Shown here: positions 9,402-18,494 of the stretch, one piece after another
How positions within the stretch are numbered: position 1 is the stretch's first letter
How the letters are laid out: every line of letters begins with the position of its first letter
DNA from: an uncultured Clostridia bacterium
Lineage (GTDB): Bacteria > Bacillota > Clostridia > Oscillospirales > Acutalibacteraceae
Reading direction: 5' to 3'
Length of the DNA: 64,000 bases
Assembly: GCA_944380885.1 (NCBI GenBank)
Contig: CALWIZ010000003.1
Location: 60,251 to 124,250 of the forward strand
Program-made: the position numbers and the translations under genes
The notes under the pieces: generated by a model
Told to the model about the DNA's origin: nothing
Database searches by the model: none
The model's input: only the letters and a program-made list of their open reading frames with translations

Positions 9402-10442
9402 TCAGTTCATTTCCAGCTCTGCGAATAACGCGCAGTGATCCGAAAGTATCGTTCCGTTCGAATCGTACTGATCAAGCACCATAAAAGTCTTTGCCGCAAA
9501 TTTATTTTTGCTGTAAAGCAAATGGTCTATTATGCTTCTTGAAGTGCTGTTCCAGCCGGGATGAGTAGGACCGTCATATCTGCTCTGCGCGGTAAGAGCG
9601 GCATTGGCAAACAGTGTCTCGGTAAGTGCATATTCCTCGCTTTCGCGGGTAGTATTGAAATCGCCCGTGAAAATCGCAGGGAGATTCTTTTGCTGTATCA
9701 AAGATATCGCAGTGTTTATTTCATTCTTTCTCGCCGTTTCCGAATCGCTGCCTGTGACCGTTCCGTGATAACCGTAAACAATAAATCTTTGTAAGGTTTT
9801 TTTGGATTCAAGAATCACCCAGTGATATGCAGACCGCTCGGAATCATCCACACTGTTTTCAATCAGATTGAATTCTCCGGCATTATAAAGAACCTGGATT
9901 TCCGAAAGACCGGTTCTTTTATTTTCTGCTATTTCATACCCGCATTTTTTCGCAACGCTTTTTGCCCATAAAGAATTACATTCTGTCAGAACCACTATAT
10001 TCGGTGCATTTTCGGCTATTACGCTGCAAATGCCAGGAAGTCTTTGAGGATTCTGTCCTGTTTCTCCCCCGTCTCCCGGAGAAGGATCACCGTGCGAACA
10101 AACATTGTGCGCATAAACCCTAATCTGCTGGCGTTCACTGCCTGCATCGGAGGAGGGGCTCTGCGAACTTGGGTCTGTATCCGGACTTGAATCCGTATTC
10201 TGCGTGGGCTCGGATGCCGGCGTATGGCTTGACGGAGACTGTGAAGCGCTCTGGTCAGACGTTTCGGAAGCAGCATCCTCTGAAGCAGTATCTGAAGGAA
10301 GATCAAACGAAATAAAAGTATCTGACGTAAGCTCGGAATTCACATCAGAGCTGCTTGAAGTTTCTGTCCTGCCGCAGCCTGCGAAAACAAATGAAATCAA
10401 AAGGCAGAAAGCCGTCATAAACGGGATTATACGTTTTGTCAT
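9402..10442 (-). CDS. EEP-superfamily lipoprotein
   Basis: 346 residues. The N-terminus is a lipoprotein signal peptide with lipobox FAGC (Cys about 22), so the protein is lipid-anchored outside the membrane. A Ser/Thr/Asp/Pro-rich linker follows (about 25-105). The EEP domain covers about 108-346, with AHNVCSHGD, ECNSLW, GDFNTT and a final LSDHCAL. The catalytic domain is closest to that of the dockerin fusion next door: both contain the NSVDDSERSA or NVDDSERSA block and TGLSEIQ. A TTGAAA/TAAAAT promoter precedes it, so it likely heads a surface-protein operon running down to position 1. Confidence 0.8.
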   Translation of the reverse strand: MTKRIIPFMTAFCLLISFVFAGCGRTETSSSSDVNSELTSDTFISFDLPSDTASEDAASETSDQSASQSPSSHTPASEPTQNTDSSPDTDPSSQSPSSDAGSERQQIRVYAHNVCSHGDPSPGDGGETGQNPQRLPGICSVIAENAPNIVVLTECNSLWAKSVAKKCGYEIAENKRTGLSEIQVLYNAGEFNLIENSVDDSERSAYHWVILESKKTLQRFIVYGYHGTVTGSDSETARKNEINTAISLIQQKNLPAIFTGDFNTTRESEEYALTETLFANAALTAQSRYDGPTHPGWNSTSRSIIDHLLYSKNKFAAKTFMVLDQYDSNGTILSDHCALFAELEMN

Positions 10443-10475
10443 TATAAACCACCCATTTCCTTGTTGATTATTTAT

Positions 10476-10504
10476 ATTTTACAAATCGGAATTTTTGTTT
10501 TCAA
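10476..10504 (-). promoter_or_regulatory. Sigma-A-type promoter of the surface/EEP operon
   Basis: On the minus strand TTGAAA (10504-10499) and TAAAAT (10481-10476) are separated by 17 bp, about 35 bp upstream of the lipoprotein start at 10442. Confidence 0.55.
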
Positions 10505-10671
10505 TATGATATATTATCCAATTACTATGTAATATTGAACCAAGCGTTCGTCTTCCGTCAATTTTTCCCTTTTATTTTCCCATTTATTTAAAGTAATGTT
10601 AAACTTATGTTAAATTTATTTTTAATGCTTTGTAACCGACTAAATCTTTAATTTAATTTATCGCTTTTTTA

Positions 10672-10706
10672 TAAATAAAAAGAACATCGAATTTAATTCG
10701 ATGTTC
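10672..10706 (-). terminator. Intrinsic terminator downstream of the AraC-family gene
   Basis: A near-perfect palindrome (GAACATCGAAT paired with ATTCGATGTTC, 10682-10706) is followed on the minus strand by TTTTTATTTAT. It lies about 100 bp after the AraC-type stop codon. Confidence 0.7.
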
Positions 10707-10808
10707 AAAATCAATTTCTCACATTTCAATTCTAAGCAGTAAAAACAGCTGTTGTTGAACAAATTACTATACTTTTTTTACTTATCACAGCCTTAACAGC
10801 TATATTGT

Positions 10809-11672
10809 TTATGATGTAATCAACCTATTATTGTCAATAATCGTAGCGGCAGACCCTTTATTATTGTTTCCTGCGAATTTCTTCCGGAATTCCTTTGGAG
10901 TTGCTCCGACGCTTTTTTTGAAATCCTGAAAAAAACAGCATTCGCTTTTATAGCCTACATCTGCGGCAATTTCAGAAATGCTCTTCCGGGAATACAGCAA
11001 ATAGTTCTTTGCCATTTGCATCCTTACATTAACTACATACTGATGGAATGTCACCGAGAAATTCTTTTTAAAGGCACGGCAAAAATAGCTTTCAGATATC
11101 CTCATTGCCTGTGAAACATCTTTAAGTGAAACATTACCTATATTCTCCGATATATATGTAAATATCTTTCCCCACACCGGGTCGGAATATATTTTATTGG
11201 AGCGGCTCCTTGAAACCGTCATAATGATAAGATCAAGTATTTTCCACGCCGTCTCCAAATACATATTTCTCTTTTGGTTAAGCTCACTCTCAAGCAAATA
11301 TATCAACTGTTCGATTTCTATTTTAAAAAAATCATCAAGGGCAAGAACTGTCGGCTTTGAAATGTCAAAATAGTTCATCAGCTTATCCGGAGAGTGAAAG
11401 CAGACATTATATAATTTCATATCCTTGATTGAGTAATAAGAATGTATATCTTTTGGGCTCAAAATAATTATACTTCCGGTTTCGACGGGATAGGAAACAC
11501 CGTTTATGATCTGTATGCCGCTTCCTTCATAAATATATTCCAACTCATAATAATCGTGATTGTGCAGCGGTTCCGCCATAGCGTAATAGTGGCTGTTGAC
11601 TTTTATATCACAATCAGCGGCATATTCAACTCCGTTTTGACTCGGCAATTCGCTGAATTTATACTTTACCAA
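10809..11672 (-). CDS. AraC-family transcriptional regulator
   Basis: 287 residues. The N-terminal half (about 1-150) is a cupin-type sensor domain: HNHDYYELEYIYEGSG, then PVETGSIIILSPKDIHSY. The C-terminal 100 residues hold two helix-turn-helix motifs of the AraC/XylS type (VSLKDVSQAMRISESYFCRAFKK and ISEIAADVGYKSECCFFQDFKK). It most likely senses a small ligand and controls nearby surface or sugar-use genes; the adjacent EEP/GLUG cluster on the same strand is the obvious candidate, but no binding site is proven. Confidence 0.9.
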   Translation of the reverse strand: MVKYKFSELPSQNGVEYAADCDIKVNSHYYAMAEPLHNHDYYELEYIYEGSGIQIINGVSYPVETGSIIILSPKDIHSYYSIKDMKLYNVCFHSPDKLMNYFDISKPTVLALDDFFKIEIEQLIYLLESELNQKRNMYLETAWKILDLIIMTVSRSRSNKIYSDPVWGKIFTYISENIGNVSLKDVSQAMRISESYFCRAFKKNFSVTFHQYVVNVRMQMAKNYLLYSRKSISEIAADVGYKSECCFFQDFKKSVGATPKEFRKKFAGNNNKGSAATIIDNNRLITS

Positions 11673-11799
11673 ATATATTTCCTCCGTCTTTTATCAATTC
11701 TTATAAATTTTATTGTAATCGTCCATTTTATATTTTTCAAGTTTTTTTACTCAAATTATAATATTTCCCGCTGACAGCAGTTCTCTTTTCACGTATTCG

Positions 11800-11925
11800 G
11801 CTGCGATGTATTTCTCGCAATCCGCACGGTGCTGTTGTTTGTCGCCGACATTTTGCCGATACCGAATTTCGGCGTTTACGGCGCAGCGGTATCGAATATT
11901 ATATCAAACACGCCGCTCCTGTATA
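11800..11925 (+). pseudogene. Remnant of a MATE-type multidrug/flippase membrane protein
   Basis: About 40 codons on the plus strand encode IRTVLLFVADILPIPNFGVYGAAVSNIIS, which resembles a late transmembrane region of MATE/polysaccharide-flippase proteins (pattern IP-FGVYGAA-SN-IS). No start or stop of a full gene is present, and both flanks diverge into unrelated sequence. It is a fragment left after rearrangement. The match is short, so confidence is low. Confidence 0.3.
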
Positions 11926-12070
11926 AACATGGATACATTCGTTTCTGCCGTTTCAAAAATCCGACAGTGCAATGCTCTGCAAAGGGTGCAACAATATTCG
12001 GCAGAAGATAATCTCCCTCTTTTCGGTAGGTGCTGCCCATGCGTTCAAAGAGTGTTTCTTTAGTTTTCAT
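11876..12070 (-). pseudogene. TnpV-like transposon protein, 5' fragment
   Basis: Starting at an ATG at 12070 with GGAG upstream, the first 25 residues (KETLFERMGSTY then RKEGDYLLPN) match the conserved N-terminus of TnpV transposon-encoded proteins. From about 11995 on, the usual IGKYG-RR-YL continuation is lost and the frame runs into sequence antisense to the MATE remnant. It is therefore a 3'-truncated copy (about 64 codons to the next stop, against about 120 for the family). It sits directly after the AbrB fragment, a pair common in Clostridial mobile elements. Confidence 0.55.
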
Positions 12071-12083
12071 TGACTCCTTTTTG

Positions 12084-12257
12084 TTATTTTCCAATCCGCG
12101 TAGTGAGTTTCTCCACGGCTATTCGGAACTTTTCGAACGTTGTCAATGTTATCAGCGGCGGGTCGCCCTCGCGGATACGCATCGTGCGGCGTATTTCCTT
12201 CGGGATTACGACCCTGCCGAGATCATCTATTCTTCTGACTATTCCTGTTGCCTTCAT
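12084..12257 (-). pseudogene. AbrB/SpoVT-type DNA-binding protein, truncated
   Basis: 57 codons from an ATG at 12257 with GGAG upstream. The start, MKATGIVRRIDDLGRVVIP followed by KEIRRTMRIREGDP, is the swapped-hairpin DNA-binding domain of AbrB/SpoVT transition-state regulators. After GDP the family's LEI-T..G-VI-KKYS strand is not recognisable and the frame ends early, suggesting frameshift or junction damage. It may still make a short DNA-binding peptide. It is followed 13 bp later by the TnpV fragment, so both probably come from the same mobile element. Confidence 0.6.
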
Positions 12258-12548
12258 ATATAAATCTCCTTTGTGTTTTTTGGTCGTGATGTTATTATCT
12301 GTAAGTTAAGGTGATTTATTCTGATATACCAAACTATATATTTTCAGAAAAAAACAGGAAATTTTTTCTGCCGCATTTAATATTCAAACCACCGTCAGTA
12401 CGGAATATAACGCCCGTTCCGCCGGCGTGTTTTCATTATATTTTTATTCAAAACACAAAAATTGTCGAACGGCTTTATTTTTTATTGCTTTTTATATAAT
12501 AGGTGTGATATACTGTATAAGTTATGATATAATTTGCAACTGCGCGCT
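12258..12548. other. Non-coding spacer before the amidohydrolase
   Basis: AT-rich, with no frame that looks genuine and no clear promoter or repeat. It separates the transposon debris from the arylacetate operon region. Confidence 0.4.
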
Positions 12549-13355
12549 TTAATTCTCTGTTATTCCGAGCAGCGCGGCGGCGTTTCCGGAAAGAATTTTC
12601 TGCGTGCTTTCACTGTCAAGACCGAGTCTTTGCAAAGCGTTCAGAAACTCCGCCTGATCCGCCCACGGCGAGTCGGTGGCGAAAAGTATTTTGTCTGCGC
12701 CGTGTGCGGCTATTATTTCCCTGCACTTTTCCGGATATTTGTCAAGCACAAAGGAAGTATCCATATATACCGGTTTTCCGACGAGCTTACGGAGAACCTC
12801 ATCCGGCAAATCGCAGCCGCCCATATGGGCAAGGACAAGTTTGCCGTCTATTATTCCTTTAAGGCGGTCAAGCACATTAAGCACCATATCGGGTGTGCAG
12901 TGCACGCAGTCACGGTATCCTACATCTACGCCGGCGTGGGTCACGGTCACAAGACCCCTTTCCGCGGCACCCCTCATAATTTTTACATATCTTTCATCGT
13001 CAAAAAACACGCCCTGATAATCTGGATGTATTTTTATTCCGAAAAGTCCGGCTGCTTTAATGCCGTCAAGTATTTCGTCTGTATTTTCGCAGTCGGGGTG
13101 TATCGCTCCGGCGTATATTATACCGTCTTTTCCGTTGAGTTCCGCCGCGAGCCGGTTTATCGATTCAACCTGCCTGGGCGCCGTGGCGACAGGAAGTATC
13201 ACGGAAATATCTACGCCTGAAACCCGCATTGACTCTTTAAGCGCGTCAAGCGTTCCGGCGGTAAAGGCCTTTACATTTCCTTTCTGTGAAAGAAAAGATA
13301 TGGTCTTTTCGGCGATTTTATCAGGAAATGTATGTGTATGAAAATCAATAATCAT
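12549..13355 (-). CDS. Amidohydrolase-family metal-dependent hydrolase
   Basis: 268 residues. Starts MIIDFHTHTFP with the HxH metal ligands of TIM-barrel amidohydrolases; later GIKIHPDYQG, THAGVDVG and the near C-terminal ATDSPWADQ (catalytic Asp) are typical of the Amidohydro_2 (ACMSD-like) branch. No signal peptide, so it is cytoplasmic. It is divergent from the acyl-CoA synthetase at 13424 with only 68 bp between, so the two promoters share one short region. It may act on a product or precursor of the aromatic acids handled by the operon, which is inferred from position only. Confidence 0.8.
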   Translation of the reverse strand: MIIDFHTHTFPDKIAEKTISFLSQKGNVKAFTAGTLDALKESMRVSGVDISVILPVATAPRQVESINRLAAELNGKDGIIYAGAIHPDCENTDEILDGIKAAGLFGIKIHPDYQGVFFDDERYVKIMRGAAERGLVTVTHAGVDVGYRDCVHCTPDMVLNVLDRLKGIIDGKLVLAHMGGCDLPDEVLRKLVGKPVYMDTSFVLDKYPEKCREIIAAHGADKILFATDSPWADQAEFLNALQRLGLDSESTQKILSGNAAALLGITEN

Positions 13356-13423
13356 TTTGTCCTCCGTATAACAGTAGTTTTTTACTATTATAACATAAAA
13401 TTAAAATTTTTAAAGGTGATATA

Positions 13424-15058
13424 ATGACTATCGTTGATCTGCTGGAAAAAAACAGCCGCGAAATAGGCGCGAAAACGGCTCTCGTGGAAATAAATCCGGA
13501 AATGCGGGATAACCGCCGTCTTACATGGCGTGAATACGGGCTTGTTCAGCCCACAGGACGCTCCTATTACCGCAGAGAGATCAGCTGGACGGTTTTCAAC
13601 GAAAAGGCAAACCGCTTTGCCCACGCCCTTACGGAGCGCAATATCGGCAAGGGCGATAAGGTCGCGATACTGCTTATGAACTGCCTTGAATGGCTCCCGA
13701 TTTACTTCGGTATTTTAAAGGCGGGAGCAATAGCCGTTCCGCTTAATTTCCGCTATTCGTCTGACGAAATCAAATATTGCCTTGATTTGGCGGAAGCCGA
13801 TATGCTTGTTTTCGGTCCGGACTTTATAGGTCGTGTTGAGGAAATAGCCGACAGTATAAGCAAAAACCGTCTGCTCATCTTCTTCGGGGACGGCTGCCCT
13901 TCCTTTGCGGAAAGCTATTCTGAGCTTACGGCGAACTGTAAAAGCAGCAATCCGGAGATAAGCCTTAACGAGGACGACCTCGCCGCAATTTATTTTTCAT
14001 CAGGCACAACCGGCTTCCCGAAAGCCATACTGCACCGTCACAGGGCGCTCATTCACGCAGCGCGCGTTGAGCAGAACCACCATTCGCAGACAAGGGACGA
14101 TTGTTTTCTCTGTATTCCCCCGCTTTATCACACCGGCGCTAAGATGCACTGGTTTGGCTCGCTTATAAGCGGCTCTAAAGCGGTGCTTCTCAAAGGCACA
14201 AGTCCTGAAGTTATACTTCACGCCGTATCCGAGGAAAAATGCACGATAGTATGGCTGCTTGTGCCGTGGGCGCAGGATATTTTAAACGCGCTTGATTCAG
14301 GCAAAATCAAGCTTGAGGATTACGACCTCAAAAACTGGCGGCTTATGCACATAGGCGCTCAGCCTGTTCCGGCAAGCCTTATAAAGCACTGGCTTAAATA
14401 CTTCCCGAACCATCAGTACGACACGAACTACGGACTTTCCGAATCGATAGGACCGGGAGCGGTTCACCTCGGCGTTGAGAACATAAGCAAAGTGGGGGCG
14501 ATAGGCGTTCCCGGCTACGGCTGGCAGGTAAAGATTGTTGACGAAAACGGTGCTGAGGTTACCGGAGAAAATGTCGGAGAGCTTTGCCTAAAAGGCAACG
14601 GCGTTATGGTCTGCTACTATAACGACCCCGAAGCCACCGCCAAGACGCTTAAAGACGGCTGGCTTTATACCGGTGATATGGCAATGCGCGACAGCGACGG
14701 CTTCATTTACCTTGTAGACCGCAAGAAGGACGTTATAATAACCGGAGGGGAAAACCTTTATCCGGTGCAGATAGAGGACTTTATCCGCGGATTCGACAAA
14801 GTGCACGACGTTGCGGTTATAGGTCTGCCGGACGAGCGTCTCGGTGAAATCGCGGCGGCAATCATTCAGATAAAGAGCGGTGAAACCTGCACTGAAGAGG
14901 AAATAAACAATTTCTGTATGGGAATGCCGAGGTACAAGCGTCCGAGGAAAATAATTTTCGCCGATGTCCCGCGCAACCCGACAGGTAAAATCGAAAAGCC
15001 GAAGCTCCGCAAGATGTACGGTGCGGATCATCTGGTTTTAGAGCAGAGCAAAAGGTAA
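13424..15058 (+). CDS. AMP-forming acyl-CoA synthetase
   Basis: 544 residues. Adenylate-forming (ANL) enzyme: phosphate-binding loop YFSSGTTGFPKA near residues 190-202, then TNYGLSESIG, the YTGDMAMRD aspartate motif and the C-terminal hinge DRKKDVIITGGENLYP; PTGKIEKPKLR near the end carries the catalytic lysine. It activates a carboxylic acid to its CoA thioester using ATP. As first gene of the plus-strand operon with a symporter, IorAB and PaaK, the acid is likely an aromatic or branched organic acid. The exact substrate cannot be read from sequence. Confidence 0.9.
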   Translation: MTIVDLLEKNSREIGAKTALVEINPEMRDNRRLTWREYGLVQPTGRSYYRREISWTVFNEKANRFAHALTERNIGKGDKVAILLMNCLEWLPIYFGILKAGAIAVPLNFRYSSDEIKYCLDLAEADMLVFGPDFIGRVEEIADSISKNRLLIFFGDGCPSFAESYSELTANCKSSNPEISLNEDDLAAIYFSSGTTGFPKAILHRHRALIHAARVEQNHHSQTRDDCFLCIPPLYHTGAKMHWFGSLISGSKAVLLKGTSPEVILHAVSEEKCTIVWLLVPWAQDILNALDSGKIKLEDYDLKNWRLMHIGAQPVPASLIKHWLKYFPNHQYDTNYGLSESIGPGAVHLGVENISKVGAIGVPGYGWQVKIVDENGAEVTGENVGELCLKGNGVMVCYYNDPEATAKTLKDGWLYTGDMAMRDSDGFIYLVDRKKDVIITGGENLYPVQIEDFIRGFDKVHDVAVIGLPDERLGEIAAAIIQIKSGETCTEEEINNFCMGMPRYKRPRKIIFADVPRNPTGKIEKPKLRKMYGADHLVLEQSKR

Positions 15059-15100
15059 GCTCTGCCGCGGCAATCTATACGTTTTAAAGGGGATAAATAA

Positions 15101-16660
15101 ATGACACCAACCGTTATAATAACTCTCTGTCTGCTTCTCTGCTTTTTTCCGCTGATGATAGGCATAGGGTTTTATTACCGCAAGCGTGCCACAGGAATAA
15201 ACGGCTTTGTTTTAGGCTCACGCTCGGTAGGACCGTGGCTGAGCGCCTTCGCTTTCGGAACCTCATATTTCTCCGCGGTTATTTTCGTAGGCTACGCGGG
15301 ACAGTTCGGCTGGAATTTCGGGCTTGCTTCTACCTGGATAGGTCTTGGCAACGCATTTATCGGCTCGTTGCTTGCCTGGAGCGTACTTGGCAGGAGAACA
15401 AGAATAATGACCCAGCACCTGCACAGCAAGACAATGCCTGATTTCTTTGGCGCCCGTTTTGAGTCAAAAAAGCTCAAAATCGCGGCTTCGGTCATCACAT
15501 TTGTTTTTCTTATTCCTTACACCGCTTCTCTTTACAACGGTCTTTCAAGACTTTTTTCAATGGCATTTTCCGGAATAGACTACTCGGTATGCGTTATTAC
15601 AATGGCGGTGCTTACAGGTGTTTATGTGCTTGTAGGCGGATATATGGCGACCGCTATAAACGATTTTATACAGGGAATGATAATGCTTGTCGGCATTGTA
15701 GTCGTAATTATTACGGTACTTAACGACAACGGCGGATTTTACTCCGCGGTAGAGAACCTCGCGACCGGGGAAAACGGCGGCTGGGAGTACGCGTCGTTCT
15801 TCGGAGCGGACCCTGTTTCTCTGCTGTTTGTCGTACTGCTTACCTCTCTCGGAACATGGGGTCTTCCACAGATGGTCGGCAAGTTCTACGCCATAAAAAA
15901 CGAGGAAGCCATTACAAAAGGCACTGTGATTTCCACCGTTTTCGCGCTGATAGTAGCGGGAGGCTGCTATTTCCTCGGCGGCTTTGGCAGGCTTTACGAT
16001 GTCGATATCGCGGCTGAAGGCTATGACGCGATAATACCTGAAATGCTCTCTACCCTTCCCGCGATTGTCATCGGCATAGTAATAGTTTTGGTGCTTTCGG
16101 CGTCGATGTCCACTCTTTCCTCACTTGTGCTGACAAGCGGCTCGACCGTCACCCTTGACTTTATAGCTCCGCTTTACAGAAAAAAATTAAGCGAAAACCG
16201 CAAGATGCTTATAATGCGGATTTTTATAGTTATATTCATTATTATTTCGGCTGTAATAGCCATTTTTCAGGCGAAACAGCAAAACCTTTTCATCGCCCAG
16301 ATGATGGGTGTCTCATGGGGTGTACTGGCAGGCTCGTTTTTAGCGCCTTTCCTTTACGGACTTTACTTTAAGGGAACCACAAAGGCTGCGGTAGCGGTAT
16401 CCTTTATATTCGGAACCGTTCTTGAAATAATCCAGCTGCTTATTTCCGTCGGTGTAATAAGTGTTGCGGGAATACCCGTTTTATCCTTTGTTTTCACAAA
16501 CTCGCTTTATTCAGGCGTTTTCGCTATGGCGGGCGGACTTATTCTTGTGCCTGCGGTAAGCCTTGTAACAAAGAAGACACGTCCGGCGGACACGGAAAAT
16601 ATGTTCTCGTGCTATAATACTACCACAAACGTACATATAACCGACAGTCTCGGAAACTAA
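15101..16660 (+). CDS. Sodium:solute symporter (SSS family)
   Basis: 519 residues with about 13 hydrophobic segments. Features of the SSS family: an N-terminal region ending GFVLGSRSVGPWLSAFAFGTSYFS, the GGYMATAINDFIQG segment (like the GG..A...TD..QG signature), and SASMSTLSSLVLTSGST in the eighth helix region, where Na+ ligands usually lie. It is an inner-membrane importer of an organic substrate driven by Na+. Placed between the acyl-CoA synthetase and IorA, it probably imports the acid or amino acid that the operon consumes. Confidence 0.88.
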   Translation: MTPTVIITLCLLLCFFPLMIGIGFYYRKRATGINGFVLGSRSVGPWLSAFAFGTSYFSAVIFVGYAGQFGWNFGLASTWIGLGNAFIGSLLAWSVLGRRTRIMTQHLHSKTMPDFFGARFESKKLKIAASVITFVFLIPYTASLYNGLSRLFSMAFSGIDYSVCVITMAVLTGVYVLVGGYMATAINDFIQGMIMLVGIVVVIITVLNDNGGFYSAVENLATGENGGWEYASFFGADPVSLLFVVLLTSLGTWGLPQMVGKFYAIKNEEAITKGTVISTVFALIVAGGCYFLGGFGRLYDVDIAAEGYDAIIPEMLSTLPAIVIGIVIVLVLSASMSTLSSLVLTSGSTVTLDFIAPLYRKKLSENRKMLIMRIFIVIFIIISAVIAIFQAKQQNLFIAQMMGVSWGVLAGSFLAPFLYGLYFKGTTKAAVAVSFIFGTVLEIIQLLISVGVISVAGIPVLSFVFTNSLYSGVFAMAGGLILVPAVSLVTKKTRPADTENMFSCYNTTTNVHITDSLGN

Positions 16661-16745
16661 CAGGCGCAAATCTGCCAAAAAAGGAATAACCGGATTTATA
16701 ACCGATTATCATATTTATAACCAATACCCGAAAGGAGCCATTAAA

Positions 16746-18494
16746 TTGAAAAAGCTTATGCTTGGCAACGAGGCAATCGCCCGCGGTCTGTACGAAGCCG
16801 GAGTAAAGATAGTTTCAAGCTATCCCGGCACACCGTCGACCGAGATTACCGAGTTTGCCGCAAAATACGATGAAATATACTGCGAATGGGCGCCAAATGA
16901 AAAGGTTGCCGCCGAGGTTGCCTTCGGCGCGTCATTAAGGGGCGCGCGCAGCGCCTGCGCTATGAAGCACGTCGGTCTCAACGTAGCCGCCGACCCGCTC
17001 TTTACCCTCTCCTACACCGGTGTAAACGGCGGGCTTGTCATGATCGTAGCCGACGACCCGGCGATGCATTCTTCACAGAACGAGCAGGACTCAAGACACT
17101 ACGCGATAGCCTCAAAGGTGCCAATGATAGAGCCGGCTGACGCGGCAGAGGCAAAGGAATTTATAAAAGAGGCGTACAAAATCTCCGAAAAGTACGACAC
17201 ACCCGTGCTTTTCCGTATGTGTACGAGAATCGCTCACTCACAGTGTCCTGTTGAGCTGTGCGACCGTGAGGAAAGAGAAATTCCTGTATATGAGAAAAAT
17301 CCGCAGAAATACATAATGGCTCCGGCAAACGCCGTCCGCCGCCACCCATTTGTCGAGGAGCGCACCAAACTCCTTTCTGAGCTTGGTGAGACAACAGCTC
17401 TCAACCGCGCCGAAATGGGCGGCACAGAAACCGGAATAATCTGTTCGGGCACCTGCTATCAGTATGTTAAGGAAGTGTTCGGAGACAGTGTTTCGGTACT
17501 GAAGCTCGGACTTATAAATCCGCTCCCCGTAAAGCTCATTCAGGACTTTGCCGCAAAGGTAGGCAAGCTGTATGTAATAGAGGAGCTTGACGGAATAATT
17601 GAGACTCACCTTAAAACAATAGGAATCGACTGTGTCGGCAAGGAGCTTTTCTCACCCATAGGCGAGTATAACCAGTCGACAATAAGAGCCGCTTTCGGAC
17701 TCCCTCAGCCCGAAACCGTAAGCGCCGACTCGCAGATACCGGTTCGTCCGCCTGTTATGTGCTCGGGATGTCCGCACAGAGGTCTTTTCTACACTTTAGC
17801 AAAACATAAAATCACAACTCTCGGAGACATAGGCTGTTATACTCTCGGCAGCGCCGCTCCCCTTTTCGCGCTTGATTCAACCCTTTGCATGGGCGCGTCG
17901 GTATCGGGTATTCACGGCTTCAACAAGGCAGGAGGAAAAGAAAGCGAGAACAAAACCGTCTGCGTTATAGGCGATTCTACCTTCATGCACTCGGGTATGA
18001 CAGGACTTGTAAACATTTCCTATAATGCTTCAAACTCCACCGTAATAATACTTGACAACTCGATTACCGGAATGACCGGTCATCAGCAGAACCCGACCAC
18101 CGGCTACAATATAAAAGGTGACCCCGCGGCGGCGGTCAATCTTGAGGAGCTGTGCCACGCGATAGGCATAAAGCGGGTACGTGTCGTAGATCCTTACAAC
18201 CTTAAGGAATGCGAGGATGCGGTGCTTGAGGAGCTGGCAATCGACGAGCCTTCGGTAATCATATCAAGAAGACCCTGCGTACTGCTTAAATATGTAAAGG
18301 CAAAACCGCCTGTAAAGGTAAATACTGACAAGTGTGTAGGCTGTAAAATGTGCATGAAGCTCGGCTGCCCGTCTGTCAGCATAAAGAACGGCAAGGCGCA
18401 TATAGACTTTACCCAGTGCGTAGGCTGCGGCGTATGCACACAGCTTTGCAAATTCGGCGCCATTGAAACGGAGGTCGGCAAAAATGAAGGTTAA
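16746..18494 (+). CDS. iorA: Indolepyruvate ferredoxin oxidoreductase, alpha subunit
   Basis: 582 residues, beginning at a TTG (16746) with GAAAGGAG upstream; KKLMLGNEAIARGL is the expected N-terminus. The TPP-binding GDSTFMHSGMTGL motif is near residues 415-427, with CSGCPHRG before it. The C-terminus carries two [4Fe-4S] ferredoxin motifs (CVGCKMCMKLGCP and CVGCGVCTQLC). It decarboxylates aryl 2-oxo acids (indolepyruvate, phenylpyruvate, hydroxyphenylpyruvate) to arylacetyl-CoA while reducing ferredoxin. It overlaps iorB by 11 bp, so translation is probably coupled. Cytoplasmic. Confidence 0.95.
   Translation: MKKLMLGNEAIARGLYEAGVKIVSSYPGTPSTEITEFAAKYDEIYCEWAPNEKVAAEVAFGASLRGARSACAMKHVGLNVAADPLFTLSYTGVNGGLVMIVADDPAMHSSQNEQDSRHYAIASKVPMIEPADAAEAKEFIKEAYKISEKYDTPVLFRMCTRIAHSQCPVELCDREEREIPVYEKNPQKYIMAPANAVRRHPFVEERTKLLSELGETTALNRAEMGGTETGIICSGTCYQYVKEVFGDSVSVLKLGLINPLPVKLIQDFAAKVGKLYVIEELDGIIETHLKTIGIDCVGKELFSPIGEYNQSTIRAAFGLPQPETVSADSQIPVRPPVMCSGCPHRGLFYTLAKHKITTLGDIGCYTLGSAAPLFALDSTLCMGASVSGIHGFNKAGGKESENKTVCVIGDSTFMHSGMTGLVNISYNASNSTVIILDNSITGMTGHQQNPTTGYNIKGDPAAAVNLEELCHAIGIKRVRVVDPYNLKECEDAVLEELAIDEPSVIISRRPCVLLKYVKAKPPVKVNTDKCVGCKMCMKLGCPSVSIKNGKAHIDFTQCVGCGVCTQLCKFGAIETEVGKNEG

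Larger units (their letters stand above)
10443..10808. other. AT-rich intergenic region
   Basis: No credible coding sequence here. It contains the promoter at 10476-10504 for the EEP lipoprotein and, at 10682-10706, the terminator of the upstream AraC-type gene. Confidence 0.6.

Noticed and set aside
12534..13220. 228-residue plus-strand frame
   Set aside because: It is antisense to the well-supported amidohydrolase.
18463..18483. Upstream ATG as iorB start
   Set aside because: GGAGGT spacing favours 18484, and the extension is not part of the family N-terminus.
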